Shown here: positions 1 to 9,163 of the stretch, in pieces
Layout of the letters: each line of letters begins with the position of its first letter
Position numbering within the stretch: the stretch's first letter is position 1
Assembly: GCA_020637215.1 (NCBI GenBank)
Contig: JACJWI010000001.1
Coordinates: 682,001-746,000, forward strand
Source of the DNA: Microthrixaceae bacterium
GTDB taxonomy: Bacteria > Actinomycetota > Acidimicrobiia > Acidimicrobiales > Microtrichaceae
Length of the DNA stretch: 64,000 bases
Reading direction: 5' to 3'
Made by a program: the position numbers and the translations under genes
The notes under the pieces: generated by a model
Databases searched by the model: none
What the model was told of the DNA's origin: nothing
Seen by the model: only the letters and a program-made list of their open reading frames with translations

Positions 1-1
1 G

Positions 2-301
2 TTCTGGGCGCTCGTGGTCGTCCAGGGATCATCGCTGCTGCAGCGGCGCATCGGGCGCCCGACGTGGCGGCGGCTCCACTATCTCTCCTACCCGTTGGCG
101 GTGCTGACGGCAGTGCACGCGTCGACCGCCGGCAGCGATGCGTCGAGCCCGGTCTTCCGACTCGTGTTCCTGATGTCGATCATCGCCATGACCGCGTTGA
201 CACTGGTGCGTGTCATCCGCTCGACCCTCCTGCCACCCCGGCCACGGAGCGCTCGACCGGTGGTGGCCGCTCGGGGACGCACCGCTTCTCACAGGTCCTG
301 A
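2..301 (+). CDS. Ferric-reductase-like transmembrane protein (C-terminal part)
   Basis: The reading frame is open from the window edge, so the gene is truncated at its 5' end. The visible part has a membrane helix, an Arg-rich loop, then LHYLSYPLAVLTAVHAS with two histidines placed as in the heme-b-binding helices of ferric reductase-like domains, then another hydrophobic helix and a basic cytoplasmic tail. Members of that family pass electrons across the membrane through b hemes. No FAD/NAD domain follows before the stop, so this resembles the short, heme-domain-only type. The family call rests on about 100 residues only. Confidence 0.6.
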   Translation, partial: FWALVVVQGSSLLQRRIGRPTWRRLHYLSYPLAVLTAVHASTAGSDASSPVFRLVFLMSIIAMTALTLVRVIRSTLLPPRPRSARPVVAARGRTASHRS

Positions 302-410
302 GGATCCCGAGCCGCGGGATCACCCGAGCTGGAGCAGGGAGGACCCGGCAGAGGGACGCGACGTTCCGGGCGAGGCTCATCGACGCCGCCGAACAGCCGA
401 TGGGACCGAC

Positions 411-1295
411 GTGAACCCGTACCTCGCCATCCTCGCCCTGCTCGCGGTGATGGGAGCGACGGTGCTCGCCACCCTGGTCGTCGAGAACTGGCGGCATCTG
501 GTCACGCCCGCGCCGCTGGTCCCGACCGCTGATGAGGTCACGAGCGCTGATGACGTCGCGACCGAACCTCCCGAGGCAGCAACCGACGCGCCCCACGCCA
601 CCACCGACCCCAGCACCGACCCCACCACCGACGCCGCGGCGCGGGCCCGGGCCGCGGCCGGCGTCCCCGAGGGCGCCCTCGTGGTCGGCCACGGTCATGT
701 CCTGCTCCGGGACCACGCCACCGTCGACGTGCTGTGCGCCGTGCTGTTCGCCGGCCTCGGATCCACCCGGCGGTCGGGATCGGACCGAGCCGCCGCCTGG
801 GTCACCGCCTCGGCCACTCCCCCGTCGGCCGATCCGGCCCGCTTCCCGCCCGGAGTCAGGCTCCGCGGACGGACGGCCAAGGTCGCAGAGCTCCTCGAGA
901 ACCGAGACGGAGGTCGCGTCTGGGTGACGATGCAACCCGACGTCGACATCGCCCGCGGCCTGGCCCGCACGCCGGAGCTGCCCCCGACCCTGGCGGGTCT
1001 GGTCACGTGGTGGAGGGCGGTCCAGGACCTGCCGGCGGTGATCACCCCCGATCACGCCGCCGACGTCGCGGCCGCGATCGACGCGATCCGGCCCCGCACC
1101 GACGACACGGCCTTCGGTCCGGTGGTCGGCCAGCTCCACGACGCGCTCCTGACCGCGGCGTCCGATCGGGAACCGCTGGTCGTCGCCATCGGGGACGGGA
1201 CGACCAGCGACACCAGCGCCGGGACCTACGCCGAACGCAGCGCTCCGGAGCGGACGGTCATGCCCGCACCCAGGCGAGCAGCGCCGACGAGCTGA
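411..1295 (+). CDS. Membrane-anchored hypothetical protein
   Basis: The GTG start was chosen because a hydrophobic segment (NPYLAILALLAVMGATVLATLVV) begins right after it, whereas the frame further upstream is Arg/Pro-rich and not protein-like. After the single N-terminal helix comes a Thr/Pro/Ala-rich low-complexity linker (about residues 45-80) and then a compact alpha/beta-like domain to residue ~290. I do not recognise the domain. The topology suggests one N-terminal anchor; on which side the domain lies is not clear. It follows the ferric-reductase-like gene by 109 bp and overlaps the 3' end of the convergent NYN gene by 38 bp. Confidence 0.6.
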   Translation: MNPYLAILALLAVMGATVLATLVVENWRHLVTPAPLVPTADEVTSADDVATEPPEAATDAPHATTDPSTDPTTDAAARARAAAGVPEGALVVGHGHVLLRDHATVDVLCAVLFAGLGSTRRSGSDRAAAWVTASATPPSADPARFPPGVRLRGRTAKVAELLENRDGGRVWVTMQPDVDIARGLARTPELPPTLAGLVTWWRAVQDLPAVITPDHAADVAAAIDAIRPRTDDTAFGPVVGQLHDALLTAASDREPLVVAIGDGTTSDTSAGTYAERSAPERTVMPAPRRAAPTS

Positions 1296-2340
1296 CGACG
1301 TTGGCCCCGTGGCGACGGGCCCCCTCGGCCACCCGCCGGTCCGAGCTCACCACCACCACCGGACGGTCCGTCGGCAGGTCCCGAGCCATGGCGATCACCA
1401 CGTCGTCGGCCTCGACGTCCGCCGCGCTGTAGTGGACCCGCACCGCCAGCGGCGCGCTCACCGAGGGACGCCGCTCTGCCTCGGTGGCGCTGTCGCCGTC
1501 GAAGACGACGTGGACGTCCGCTCCGGTACGAGCCGAGGCCGCGCCGAGCAGCTTGACCAGGTGGTCCCGCTGGGTACGGGCGTCGAGTCGTGGCCAGGCC
1601 GACATGGAGACGTTGTAGCCGTCGACGACGACCGCCACGCCGGGGGTCCGCAGCAGCTGATCGGTGGCCTCGGCGGTGCCGTCGATCGCACCTCTGGCCA
1701 GTCGCACCGGGGTGCGGCGGGGCCGCCCGCTCGAGCCGGCGCGACCGCTGCGGGTCGCGGCCGCGGCTTCCGCGTCGTCCTCCGCGCCATCGGCGGCGCC
1801 ACGACGCAGGGCCGCGCCGGCGACGTCGAGCGCCGCAGCCAGCTCGTCGAGCACGGCGCGTGCGTCGACGAGGGCCTGGTCGACCGGTGCGACCCATCGG
1901 TCCCGCTCCGCCTCGAACCGGCTCAACAGCTCGCGGGCGGAGCGCTCACGCGACAGCCGATCGTCCGCGATCCGCCGGGCCTCTGCCAGCTCCGCGGTGG
2001 CGCGGTCACGTTCGGCGACCGCGGCCTCGGTCCGACGGCGGTGAGCCTCGACCTCGCGCTCCAGCTCCCGCCGCCGGGAGCGCTCCGCGTCGAGCGCCCG
2101 TCGGGCCGCGTCGGCCTCGGCGACGGCCGCGCCCAGCCGACTCCGCAGGCCCTCGACGCTGCGCTCCAGGTGCTCGGCCCGGTGCCGGGCCGATCGCTCC
2201 TCGGCCTCGCTGCGGTCGCGCTCGGATCGCTCCTGCTCGACGGCGACGAGCAGGTCGAGCTCGTCGTTCCAACCCTCGGGTCGGTCGAGGAAGATCCACC
2301 CGGCCCGACCGACGTCGTCCTCGCTCGCGGATGCAGCCAC
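1258..2340 (-). CDS. NYN/PIN-like domain ribonuclease with coiled coil
   Basis: The C-terminal ~130 residues form a NYN domain (YacP-like, PIN superfamily): VVVDGYNVSMSAWP with the first catalytic Asp, then VHVVFDGD, then VEADDVVIAMA and VVVVSSDRRVAEGARRHG, the usual acidic metal-binding positions of this RNase fold. Before it is a long, charged, Arg/Glu-rich coiled coil of about 130 residues. The frame is clearly coding further upstream, through PPPPPSIRPLLRFRGRLS to about 2538, but holds no ATG, GTG or TTG there; the GTG at 2340 is only the first canonical start. The real protein is probably up to 66 residues longer. Upstream and in the same frame lies the zinc-ribbon gene. Confidence 0.75.
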   Translation of the reverse strand: MAASASEDDVGRAGWIFLDRPEGWNDELDLLVAVEQERSERDRSEAEERSARHRAEHLERSVEGLRSRLGAAVAEADAARRALDAERSRRRELEREVEAHRRRTEAAVAERDRATAELAEARRIADDRLSRERSARELLSRFEAERDRWVAPVDQALVDARAVLDELAAALDVAGAALRRGAADGAEDDAEAAAATRSGRAGSSGRPRRTPVRLARGAIDGTAEATDQLLRTPGVAVVVDGYNVSMSAWPRLDARTQRDHLVKLLGAASARTGADVHVVFDGDSATEAERRPSVSAPLAVRVHYSAADVEADDVVIAMARDLPTDRPVVVVSSDRRVAEGARRHGANVVSSSALLAWVRA

Positions 2341-2538
2341 CCGGGAGCGGAACTCGTCGTTGCCGTCGAGCGCCTGCAGCAGCGTGTCGACCGCCCGGGT
2401 GCTCAGACGGCCGCGGAACCGCAGCAGAGGGCGGATCGAGGGGGGAGGTGGGGGCGCGTCGTTGGCGCCGAGGTCCCGTCGGGCGACCGCGAGCGCCAGC
2501 TCGGCGACATCCGTGAGCAGCGGAGCGGCGTCGACCGC

Positions 2539-2853
2539 TCAGCCCTCGGGGTCCGACGCGCCCGACCCCGACCGGTCGAGCGCGGCCGCAGCATCGGCGT
2601 CGATCTCCACCACCACGCCCGACGGTCCGCACCAGCGGCACTCGACGGACTCGAGCTCCTCGGCGAGCACGCTGAGGTCCTCGACCTCGAGCTCCCCGCC
2701 CACCGTGTAGTGGTGGAAGGCCCGGGTGCGTCGGGTGGTGGTCACGTCGAAGCGGGTCAGGTTGCCGCACGACGTGCAGCGGTACCGGACCGCGGCAGCG
2801 TCGGCGACGTGTGGGGCGGTGGTGTCGACCGGGGGCTCGGAGGGGGAGGTCAT
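2539..2853 (-). CDS. Small zinc-ribbon protein
   Basis: A 104-residue protein with two CxxC knuckles, YRCTSCGN near residue 25 and ECRWCG near residue 75, which is the spacing of a structural zinc ribbon. Between them is a beta-rich, acidic segment. The ATG at 2853 was preferred to an in-frame ATG at 2934, because the extra residues are basic and overlap the promoter region of the divergent nuclease gene. Its TGA stop is immediately followed, in the same frame, by the coding sequence of the NYN protein, so the two genes are surely co-transcribed. Function unknown; zinc ribbons of this size often bind nucleic acid or a protein partner. Confidence 0.6.
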   Translation of the reverse strand: MTSPSEPPVDTTAPHVADAAAVRYRCTSCGNLTRFDVTTTRRTRAFHHYTVGGELEVEDLSVLAEELESVECRWCGPSGVVVEIDADAAAALDRSGSGASDPEG

Positions 2854-2927
2854 CGGCGCCGATCCTATCGTCCGGGTCACCCGGCCGACCGTTGACGATC
2901 GAACACACGTTCGAGCAGACTGGGTCG

Positions 2928-4682
2928 ATGGCACCCGCCGCGGGCAGCACGCCGACCGAACGGCCCGACCGCTACCGCCAGACCAGTCTGGACGACCTCG
3001 GCACGCCGCTGGTGGACACCACGTTCGTCGTGGTCGACCTGGAGACCACCGGAGGGTCGCCCGGCTCCGACACCATCACCGAGGTCGGCGCGGTCAAGGT
3101 CCGCGGCGGCGAGGTGCTCGGAACCTTCCAGACCCTCGTCAACCCGGGGCGGGCGATCCCACCCACCATCACCGTGCTCACCGGCATCACCGAGTCGATG
3201 GTGGTGCGGGCGCCCCGCATCGAGACGGTGCTTCCCAGCCTGCTCGAGTTCATGGGCGACTCGGTGGTGGTCGGCCACAACGTCCGCTTCGACGTCGGGT
3301 TCCTCCAGGCCGCGCTCGAGCGGTGCGGCCGAGCACCGCTGACCGCTCCCACGGTCGACACCGTCGCCCTCGCCCGGCGTCTGGTGCGCGACGAGGTTCC
3401 CGACTGCCGCCTGGGGACGCTCGCCGAGCGCTTCCGGCTGTCGCACCGGCCCAGCCACCGCGCCCTCGACGACGCCCTCGCCACCGCGGATCTGCTGCAC
3501 CTGCTCCTCGAGCGGGCCGGTCGCATGGGCGTGGCCGGACTCGACGACCTGCTCGGCCTGCCCTCCATGGCCGGTCACCCCCAGGCCGACAAGCTGCGCC
3601 TGACCGAGCGGCTCCCCCGCCGCCCGGGCGTGTACCTGTTCCGGGCCGCCGACGGGCGGGTGCTCTACGTGGGCAAGGCCACCAACCTGCGCAGCCGGGT
3701 GCGCAGCTACTTCTCCACCGACGAGCGCCGCAAGATCGGATCGCTGCTGCGCGAGACCGCCCGCATCGACCACAAGGTGTGCCCGTCGACCCTGGAGGCG
3801 TCGGTGCTCGAGGCCCGCCTCATCCGGGCCCTCGAACCCCGGTTCAACTCCCACGGCACCCGCTGGCGTCGCTACCCCTACCTCAAGCTGACCCTCGACG
3901 AACCGTTCCCTCGCCTGTCGGTGGTCCGCTCGGTTCGCGACGACGGCGGCCTGTACCTGGGTCCGCTGCGCTCCGCCCGCCAGGCCCGCGAGGTGGCCGA
4001 CGCCATCGAGTCGGTCGTGCCGTTGCGCCGCTGCAACGGCACGGTCCGGACCCGTCGCAGCGACCCCGACGACGACCCCACCTCGGTGGCGTCCCGGTCG
4101 GCGCCGTGCGCCTCGGCCCAGCTCGGCGTGTCGAGCTGTCCGTGCGCGGGCGGTGTGGCCCGCTCCGAGTACGCCCGCCACGTCCAGCGGGTCGTCGACG
4201 GGCTCACCGGCCGCAGCGATCTGCTGGTCGAGCCGCTCCGGCAGCGCATGGCCGACGTGGCCGCGGCGGAGCGATTCGAGGAGGCCGCCGCAGCCCGCGA
4301 TCGCCTGGCCGCCCTCGTCGACGCCCTGTCACGCCAACGACGGCTGGACCAGCTCCGCGGCTGCTCCAGGCTGTGGGTGCAGGTCGAATCCGGTGAGGTG
4401 GCCGAGGTGCGCCACGGCGTCCTGTGGCAGATGTGGCCGGCGGAGTGGGCCGACCAGCTCGCCCCGGTCGCCCGGCCCGTCGAGATGCGACCCGGCGCCC
4501 CACCCGACCCGCAGATCCCGGTGGACCGCGGCATGGCCGACGAGGTCGCGTGCGTGGCCTCGTGGTTGGAGCAGCACGCGGGCCGGATCCGCCTGGAGCG
4601 ATCGGAGGGCACGTTGGCGTCGGTGCTGCCCCGACTCCCCGACGTCCGGCCCCGGATCAGTCCCCGCGCACGGCGCGGCTGA
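2928..4682 (+). CDS. DEDDh exonuclease / GIY-YIG (UvrC-like) nuclease
   Basis: A 584-residue two-nuclease protein. Residues ~30-190 are a DnaQ-type 3'-5' exonuclease: VVDLETTG (first Asp and Glu), GHNVRFD, and HRALDDALAT (catalytic His and last Asp). Residues ~225-310 are a GIY-YIG domain, RPGVYLFRAADG followed by VLYVGKATNLRSRV. A UVR-like helical hairpin, ERFEEAAAARDRLAAL, follows. The UvrC C-terminal endonuclease and helix-hairpin-helix modules are absent. This is the actinobacterial 'exonuclease plus Cho/UvrC N-half' family, thought to act in DNA repair. The ATG was chosen because residues before it are not conserved-looking; it overlaps trpD by 26 bp at the 3' ends. Confidence 0.88.
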   Translation: MAPAAGSTPTERPDRYRQTSLDDLGTPLVDTTFVVVDLETTGGSPGSDTITEVGAVKVRGGEVLGTFQTLVNPGRAIPPTITVLTGITESMVVRAPRIETVLPSLLEFMGDSVVVGHNVRFDVGFLQAALERCGRAPLTAPTVDTVALARRLVRDEVPDCRLGTLAERFRLSHRPSHRALDDALATADLLHLLLERAGRMGVAGLDDLLGLPSMAGHPQADKLRLTERLPRRPGVYLFRAADGRVLYVGKATNLRSRVRSYFSTDERRKIGSLLRETARIDHKVCPSTLEASVLEARLIRALEPRFNSHGTRWRRYPYLKLTLDEPFPRLSVVRSVRDDGGLYLGPLRSARQAREVADAIESVVPLRRCNGTVRTRRSDPDDDPTSVASRSAPCASAQLGVSSCPCAGGVARSEYARHVQRVVDGLTGRSDLLVEPLRQRMADVAAAERFEEAAAARDRLAALVDALSRQRRLDQLRGCSRLWVQVESGEVAEVRHGVLWQMWPAEWADQLAPVARPVEMRPGAPPDPQIPVDRGMADEVACVASWLEQHAGRIRLERSEGTLASVLPRLPDVRPRISPRARRG

Positions 4683-5718
4683 CCGCCACCAGCTCCCCGA
4701 GGGTGCGGGCGGCCTCGCCCGAGTCGACGGCGCGGGCGGCCCGCTCGAGTCCGTCGGCGAGATCGGTCGCGACGTCGGCCACCACCAGGGCGGCGGCCGC
4801 GTTCAGCACGACCATGTCGCGCACGGGTCCGGATCGACCCTGCAGCACCGAGGTGGCCGCCGCGGCGTTGGCCTCGGGGTCCCCGACCGCGATGTCGGTC
4901 GTGGTCGCCCGGCGCAGTCCGAGCTCCTCGGGCGTCACCCGGAACCGCCGGACCTCGACGCCGTCGATCAGCTCGATGACGTCGGTGGCGTCGGTCGTCG
5001 TCAGCTCGTCCAGGCCATCGGATCCGCGCACCACCCAGGCCCGGAGCACCCCGCGCCGAGCCAGCACTCCGGCGACCAGGTCGACGTGGGCGGCGTTGGT
5101 GACGCCGAGGACCTGGCGGCGCACCCGTCCCGGGTGCGACAGCGGGCCGAGGAGGTTGAACACCGTGGGGACGCCGAGCTCGGTGCGGACCGGACCGACG
5201 TGGCGCATGGCCGGATGGAACATCCGGGCGAAGGCGAAGCCGACGCCTGCCTCCCGCACGCAGGCCTGCACGCCGGGCCCGTCGAGGTCGACCTCGACGC
5301 CGAGGGCTTCGAGCAGGTCGGTGGACCCCGAGGTGGAGCTGGCCTTGCGGTTGCCGTGCTTGCACACCGTCGCTCCGGCGGCGGCAGCCACGATCGAGGC
5401 CATGGTCGACACGTTGAACGCCTGGCCGCCCAACGCGGCGGACCCGCCGGTGCCGACGATGTCGACCGTCGCGGCCGGGTCGTCGAGCTCGAGCGGCGAC
5501 GCCGCGGCCAACATGGCCTCGACGAGCCCCGCGACCTCGTCGGGCGCCTCTCCCTTGGCCCGCAGCCCGATCAGGAACCCCGCGATCTGGGCGTCGGTGG
5601 CCTCGCCGGCCAGGATCCGGTCCAACGCTGCGGAGGCGACATCCGCGGGCAGGTCCTCACCGGCGACGAGCCGGGCCAGGACCCCGGGCCACGCCCCGAT
5701 CGCCGCGAACGCCCCCAC
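4657..5718 (-). CDS. trpD: Anthranilate phosphoribosyltransferase
   Basis: TrpD joins anthranilate to PRPP in the second step of tryptophan synthesis. The 353-residue length is normal. Visible signatures are VDIVGTGGSAALGGQAFNVS (PRPP-binding glycine loop), CKHGNRKASSTSGS, and the C-terminal glycine/alanine-rich core GDPEANAAAATSVLQG. The GTG at 5718 is preceded by GGGGAGAGG as ribosome site and gives the expected N-terminus (WPGVLARLVAGEDLP); longer reading runs into Arg-rich non-conserved sequence. It lies 20 bp after whiB on the same strand; no other trp gene is in the window. Confidence 0.92.
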   Translation of the reverse strand: MGAFAAIGAWPGVLARLVAGEDLPADVASAALDRILAGEATDAQIAGFLIGLRAKGEAPDEVAGLVEAMLAAASPLELDDPAATVDIVGTGGSAALGGQAFNVSTMASIVAAAAGATVCKHGNRKASSTSGSTDLLEALGVEVDLDGPGVQACVREAGVGFAFARMFHPAMRHVGPVRTELGVPTVFNLLGPLSHPGRVRRQVLGVTNAAHVDLVAGVLARRGVLRAWVVRGSDGLDELTTTDATDVIELIDGVEVRRFRVTPEELGLRRATTTDIAVGDPEANAAAATSVLQGRSGPVRDMVVLNAAAALVVADVATDLADGLERAARAVDSGEAARTLGELVAVSRAVRGD

Positions 5719-5738
5719 GTGCCTCTCCCCGACCCGAC

Positions 5739-6032
5739 TCAGTGGCCCACGGCGCCGGCGGCCTCGCCGGCGCCGACCGTGGCGGATCCCGACGCGGCGA
5801 GCGCCCGCAGCCGGCGCCGACGCCGGATGATGCGCTGGCGTTCCCGCTCGGTGGCGCCGCCCCACACGCCGTTGTGCTCGCGGTGGCCGATCGCGTGCTC
5901 CAGGCATGCGTCGCGGACCGGGCAGACGCCACAGATCGACTTAGCCTCCTCGGCGTCCTCGTCGGTGAGCGGATAGAAGATCGCAGGATCGAGCCCCCGA
6001 CATGCGGACTCGTTCAGCCAACCGCGGTCCAT
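5739..6032 (-). CDS. WhiB-family iron-sulfur transcriptional regulator
   Basis: A 97-residue WhiB-like protein, a family confined to Actinobacteria and their phages. The four cluster cysteines are at residues 11, 34, 37 and 43 (C-X22-C-X2-C-X5-C), followed by the GVWGG turn at 55-59 and a basic C-terminal tail RQRIIRRRRRLRAL that contacts DNA. These proteins hold a 4Fe-4S cluster and act by binding the housekeeping sigma factor. The ATG at 6032 gives a standard N-terminus. A CAGAAT element lies 8 nt before it, so the mRNA may be nearly leaderless. Which Wbl class it belongs to cannot be settled; length and spacing fit a WhiB1-like type. Confidence 0.93.
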   Translation of the reverse strand: MDRGWLNESACRGLDPAIFYPLTDEDAEEAKSICGVCPVRDACLEHAIGHREHNGVWGGATERERQRIIRRRRRLRALAASGSATVGAGEAAGAVGH

Positions 6033-6172
6033 GTGGGGCGATTCTGCCCACCGCGTGTCGCGGGTGTCCAAAGGAGGCCGACGGTGGACTCCGCCGGGGC
6101 CGTGGACCCGGGATCCCCGAAGGCCGGACGTGGCTGAGCAGGTCGGAGTCGGGACGTCACCGGACGGGGTCG

Positions 6173-6185
6173 TAACCTGTCGGGG
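6173..6185 (+). promoter_or_regulatory. Leaderless-type -10 element before glpD
   Basis: TAACCT at 6173-6178 is followed by six bases and then the GTG start of glpD. That spacing puts the expected transcription start on the start codon, the arrangement typical of leaderless actinobacterial mRNAs. There is no Shine-Dalgarno sequence. No good -35 element is visible. Confidence 0.5.
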
Positions 6186-7930
6186 TGCTCCCGGCTGCAC
6201 CCACACCCCGTCCCTTCGTGCGTTCCGTCGCCCTCGAGGCGCTGCGGACCGAGTCGTTCGACCTCACCGTCATCGGCGGCGGCATCACCGGGGCCGGGGT
6301 CGCCCTCGACGCGGCCGCCCGCGGCATGCGCGTCGCCCTGATCGACGCCGGCGACTTCTCGTCGGGCACGTCGTCGAAGTCGTCCAAGCTCATCCACGGC
6401 GGCCTGCGGTACCTCCAGCAGGGCGAGATCGGGCTGGTGTACCAGGCCCTGGCCGAACGTCAGCGCCTGCTTCGCAACGCACCGCACCTGGTCAAGCTGC
6501 TGCCGTTCCTCATCCCCATGTTCGGTTCGGGCGGGGTGATCCCGGCCAAGATCTCACGCCTGCTGGGCTCGGCCATGTGGGGCTACGACCTGACCGGCGG
6601 GTGGCGGGTCGGCAAGCGCCACGAACGCCTCGACTTCGACCAGGCCCTGGCTCTCATGCCCACGCTTCCGCCGGACCGGCTGGTGTCCGCGTACCTGTAC
6701 TACGACGCCGCGGCGGACGATTCCCGTCTGGTCGTCACGGTCCTGCGCACCGCCGTGCTCGAGTTCGGCGCCGCGTGCGCCAACCACGTGCGCGCCGTCG
6801 GCCTGCGCAAGGACGGACAGGGCGTCGTCGACGGTGTCGACGTCGAGGTGCTCGACCCCGGGTCCGGGACCGGGGGCCCGGAGCGGTTCACGATCTCGAC
6901 CCGTGCGGTCGTCAACGCCTCGGGTGTGTGGTCCGACCAGGTCCGCACCCTCGACGAGGGCGCCGACCCCGACTCGATCCGGCCCGCCAAGGGCATACAC
7001 ATCACGGTTCCGTGGTCCAAGGTCCGCAACCAGGTCGCCGCGGTCGTCCCCGTCCCCGGCGACAAGCGCTCGGTGTTCGTGATCCCCAACGGCGACCTCA
7101 CCTACATCGGCACCACCGACACCGACTACGACGGCCCGGTCGACGACCCCCAGTGCAGCGCCGAGGACGTCGCCTACCTGCTGTCGGCCATCAACGCGGC
7201 CAGCACCGAGCAGCTCGGGCCGTCCGACGTCGTCGGCTCCTGGGCCGGTCTCCGCCCGCTGGTCAAGGCACCCGACGCCGACGGACCCGCCGAGGGTCGC
7301 ACCGCGGACCTCTCACGACGCCACCGGGTCGCGGTGTCGCCGTCGGGGGTGATCACGATCACCGGCGGGAAGCTGACCACCTACCGCGAGATGGCCGCCG
7401 ACACCGTCGACGAGGCGATCGAGTCGGTCCTGGCCCGTCGACCCGGCTTCGCCGGCTACGGCTCGAGCCCCACCCGGGACCTGGCCCTGCGGGGCGCGGC
7501 CGGCCACGACACCGTGCACGACGCGGCCGAGATCTACCCCCGGGTCGATCGGGAGCACCTCGACCACCTGGCCGGCCGCTACGGCGGAGAGGCCCGGGTG
7601 ATCATGGCGTCGATCGAGGCCGACCCGACCCTGGGCGAACCCCTGGTGGTCGGCCTGCCGTACCTCCGCGCCGAGGCGATCTTCGCGGTCCGCCACGAGA
7701 TGGCCCGCAGCGTCGACGACGTCCTGTCGCGGCGGACCCGCGCCCGACTCCTGGGCCGCGACGACTCGGCGGCCGCTGCCGACGACGTGGCCGCCCTCAT
7801 CGCGGAGGAGCTCGGCTGGGACGAGCCGACCGCCGCCGCGTCCGCCGAGGCGTACCGTCGCTCCGTCGCCCACGAGCGCGAGTCGGCCGACCTGCCCGAG
7901 ACCCACCTCGAGCAGCTGCTCGGCGCCTGA
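6185..7930 (+). CDS. glpD: FAD-dependent glycerol-3-phosphate dehydrogenase
   Basis: A 581-residue flavoprotein that oxidises sn-glycerol-3-phosphate to dihydroxyacetone phosphate and passes electrons to quinone at the membrane. The N-terminus carries the Rossmann FAD motif VIGGGITGAGVALDAA, then GTSSKSSKLIHGGLRYLQQGE, a hallmark of GlpD/GlpA. Later motifs include RPAKGIHITVPW, GTTDTDYDGP and ITGGKLTTYREMA, with the C-terminal alpha-helical cap after residue ~420. The GTG start follows a -10 element directly. It sits just upstream of an LtrA-type gene (6 bp gap) and, two genes on, a glycerol kinase, forming a glycerol catabolism unit. Confidence 0.93.
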   Translation: MLPAAPTPRPFVRSVALEALRTESFDLTVIGGGITGAGVALDAAARGMRVALIDAGDFSSGTSSKSSKLIHGGLRYLQQGEIGLVYQALAERQRLLRNAPHLVKLLPFLIPMFGSGGVIPAKISRLLGSAMWGYDLTGGWRVGKRHERLDFDQALALMPTLPPDRLVSAYLYYDAAADDSRLVVTVLRTAVLEFGAACANHVRAVGLRKDGQGVVDGVDVEVLDPGSGTGGPERFTISTRAVVNASGVWSDQVRTLDEGADPDSIRPAKGIHITVPWSKVRNQVAAVVPVPGDKRSVFVIPNGDLTYIGTTDTDYDGPVDDPQCSAEDVAYLLSAINAASTEQLGPSDVVGSWAGLRPLVKAPDADGPAEGRTADLSRRHRVAVSPSGVITITGGKLTTYREMAADTVDEAIESVLARRPGFAGYGSSPTRDLALRGAAGHDTVHDAAEIYPRVDREHLDHLAGRYGGEARVIMASIEADPTLGEPLVVGLPYLRAEAIFAVRHEMARSVDDVLSRRTRARLLGRDDSAAAADDVAALIAEELGWDEPTAAASAEAYRRSVAHERESADLPETHLEQLLGA

Positions 7931-7936
7931 GACGCC

Positions 7937-9163
7937 GTGGAGGCTCCCCACCCGCGCCGGGTCACCAGGCGTTCGGGATCACAGGTCCTGCCGCTCGAAC
8001 TGTTCTTCGACCTGGTCTTCGTGCTGGCCATCACCCAGTGCACGGCGCTGATGGCGGCCCAGCCGACGTGGGCCGGGCTCGGCCGCGGGCTCCTGGTCCT
8101 GGCCGTGCTGTGGTGGGCGTGGACCGCGTACGCGTGGCTGACGTCGGTCATCGACCCCGAGGCCGACGCGACCCGGATCACCATGTTCGCGGCCATGAGC
8201 GCCATGCTCGTCGCGTCGTTGTGCGTGCCTCAGGCGTTCGGGGACCTCGCGCTCGCCTTCGCCATGGCCTACGCGGCGGTACGGGTGATCCAGATCGTGC
8301 TGTTCGTGCTGGCCAGCCCCGACGACGGCGACCTGCGCAGGTCGGTGACCAGCCTGGCCGCCAGCACGACGGTCGCCGTCGCCCTGCTCGTCGCGGCGTC
8401 GTTCCTCGACGGCATCGCGCAGGGGGCCATGTGGGTGCTGGCGATCCTGTTCGACGTCGGCGGACCGTTCCTGTTCGGGTCCGCCGGTTGGCGACTGGTG
8501 CCGGGCCACTTCGCCGAGCGCCACAGCCTCATCCTCATCATCGCCCTCGGTGAGTCGATCGTGGCGATCGGCGTCGGCGCCGAGCACGTCGGCATCGACG
8601 CCCCGGTGGTCGCGGTCGCGGTCCTCGGCGTGTTCCTGTCCGCCGCGCTGTGGTGGCTGCACTTCGACGTGGTCGCCCTCGCGACCGAGCGACGACTGGT
8701 CGCCATGGTGCCGGGCCAGGCCCAGAACGCCCTGGCCCGCGACGCCTACTCCTACCTCCACCTGCTGCTGGTGGCCGGGATCGTGCTGGTGGCCCTCGGG
8801 CTCAAGACCGTCATCGCGCACGTGGCCGACCCCCTCCCGATCGAGGTCGCGACCGCCCTCGCGGGCGGGGTGGCGTTGTACCTGGTCGGCCACGTGATGT
8901 TCCGATGGCGCTTCGCTCGCAGCATCAACCGCGAACGGCTGGGTGTGGCCGCCCTGCTCACCGCCCTGGTTCCCCTGAGCACCTCGGTGCCCGGCTGGCT
9001 CGCCCTGGCCGCGGTTGCGGCTGTGACGTGGGCTCTGGTGATCTACGAGACGACCGCCTGGTCCGACACCCGCCGACTGATCCGGGACGAGCACGGCATG
9101 CCCGGGCAGGACGCGGCCGTCGACAGCCCCTCCCAGAATCCCGCCGACGACCCCGAGGTCTGA
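7937..9163 (+). CDS. LtrA-family (low temperature requirement) membrane protein
   Basis: A 408-residue polytopic protein. The diagnostic LtrA start, VLPLELFFDLVFVLAITQ, is at residues ~17-35, and the conserved GESIVAIGVGAEH segment is near 205. About ten to eleven hydrophobic helices can be counted, with a hydrophilic C-terminal tail. The family was named from Listeria, where loss impairs growth in the cold; the biochemical role is unknown. GTG start 6 bp after glpD and a stop that overlaps the next start (TGATG) argue for translation as part of the glp operon. Confidence 0.85.
   Translation: MEAPHPRRVTRRSGSQVLPLELFFDLVFVLAITQCTALMAAQPTWAGLGRGLLVLAVLWWAWTAYAWLTSVIDPEADATRITMFAAMSAMLVASLCVPQAFGDLALAFAMAYAAVRVIQIVLFVLASPDDGDLRRSVTSLAASTTVAVALLVAASFLDGIAQGAMWVLAILFDVGGPFLFGSAGWRLVPGHFAERHSLILIIALGESIVAIGVGAEHVGIDAPVVAVAVLGVFLSAALWWLHFDVVALATERRLVAMVPGQAQNALARDAYSYLHLLLVAGIVLVALGLKTVIAHVADPLPIEVATALAGGVALYLVGHVMFRWRFARSINRERLGVAALLTALVPLSTSVPGWLALAAVAAVTWALVIYETTAWSDTRRLIRDEHGMPGQDAAVDSPSQNPADDPEV

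Noticed and set aside
2006..2950. 314-codon minus-strand frame over the NYN and zinc-ribbon genes
   Set aside because: Arg-rich out-of-frame shadow; both true genes in the other frame have recognisable motifs.
8650..9162. Upstream extension of the small membrane protein into the LtrA gene
   Set aside because: The extension is Arg/Pro-rich shadow of LtrA; the ATG at 9163 overlaps the LtrA stop and gives a membrane protein start.
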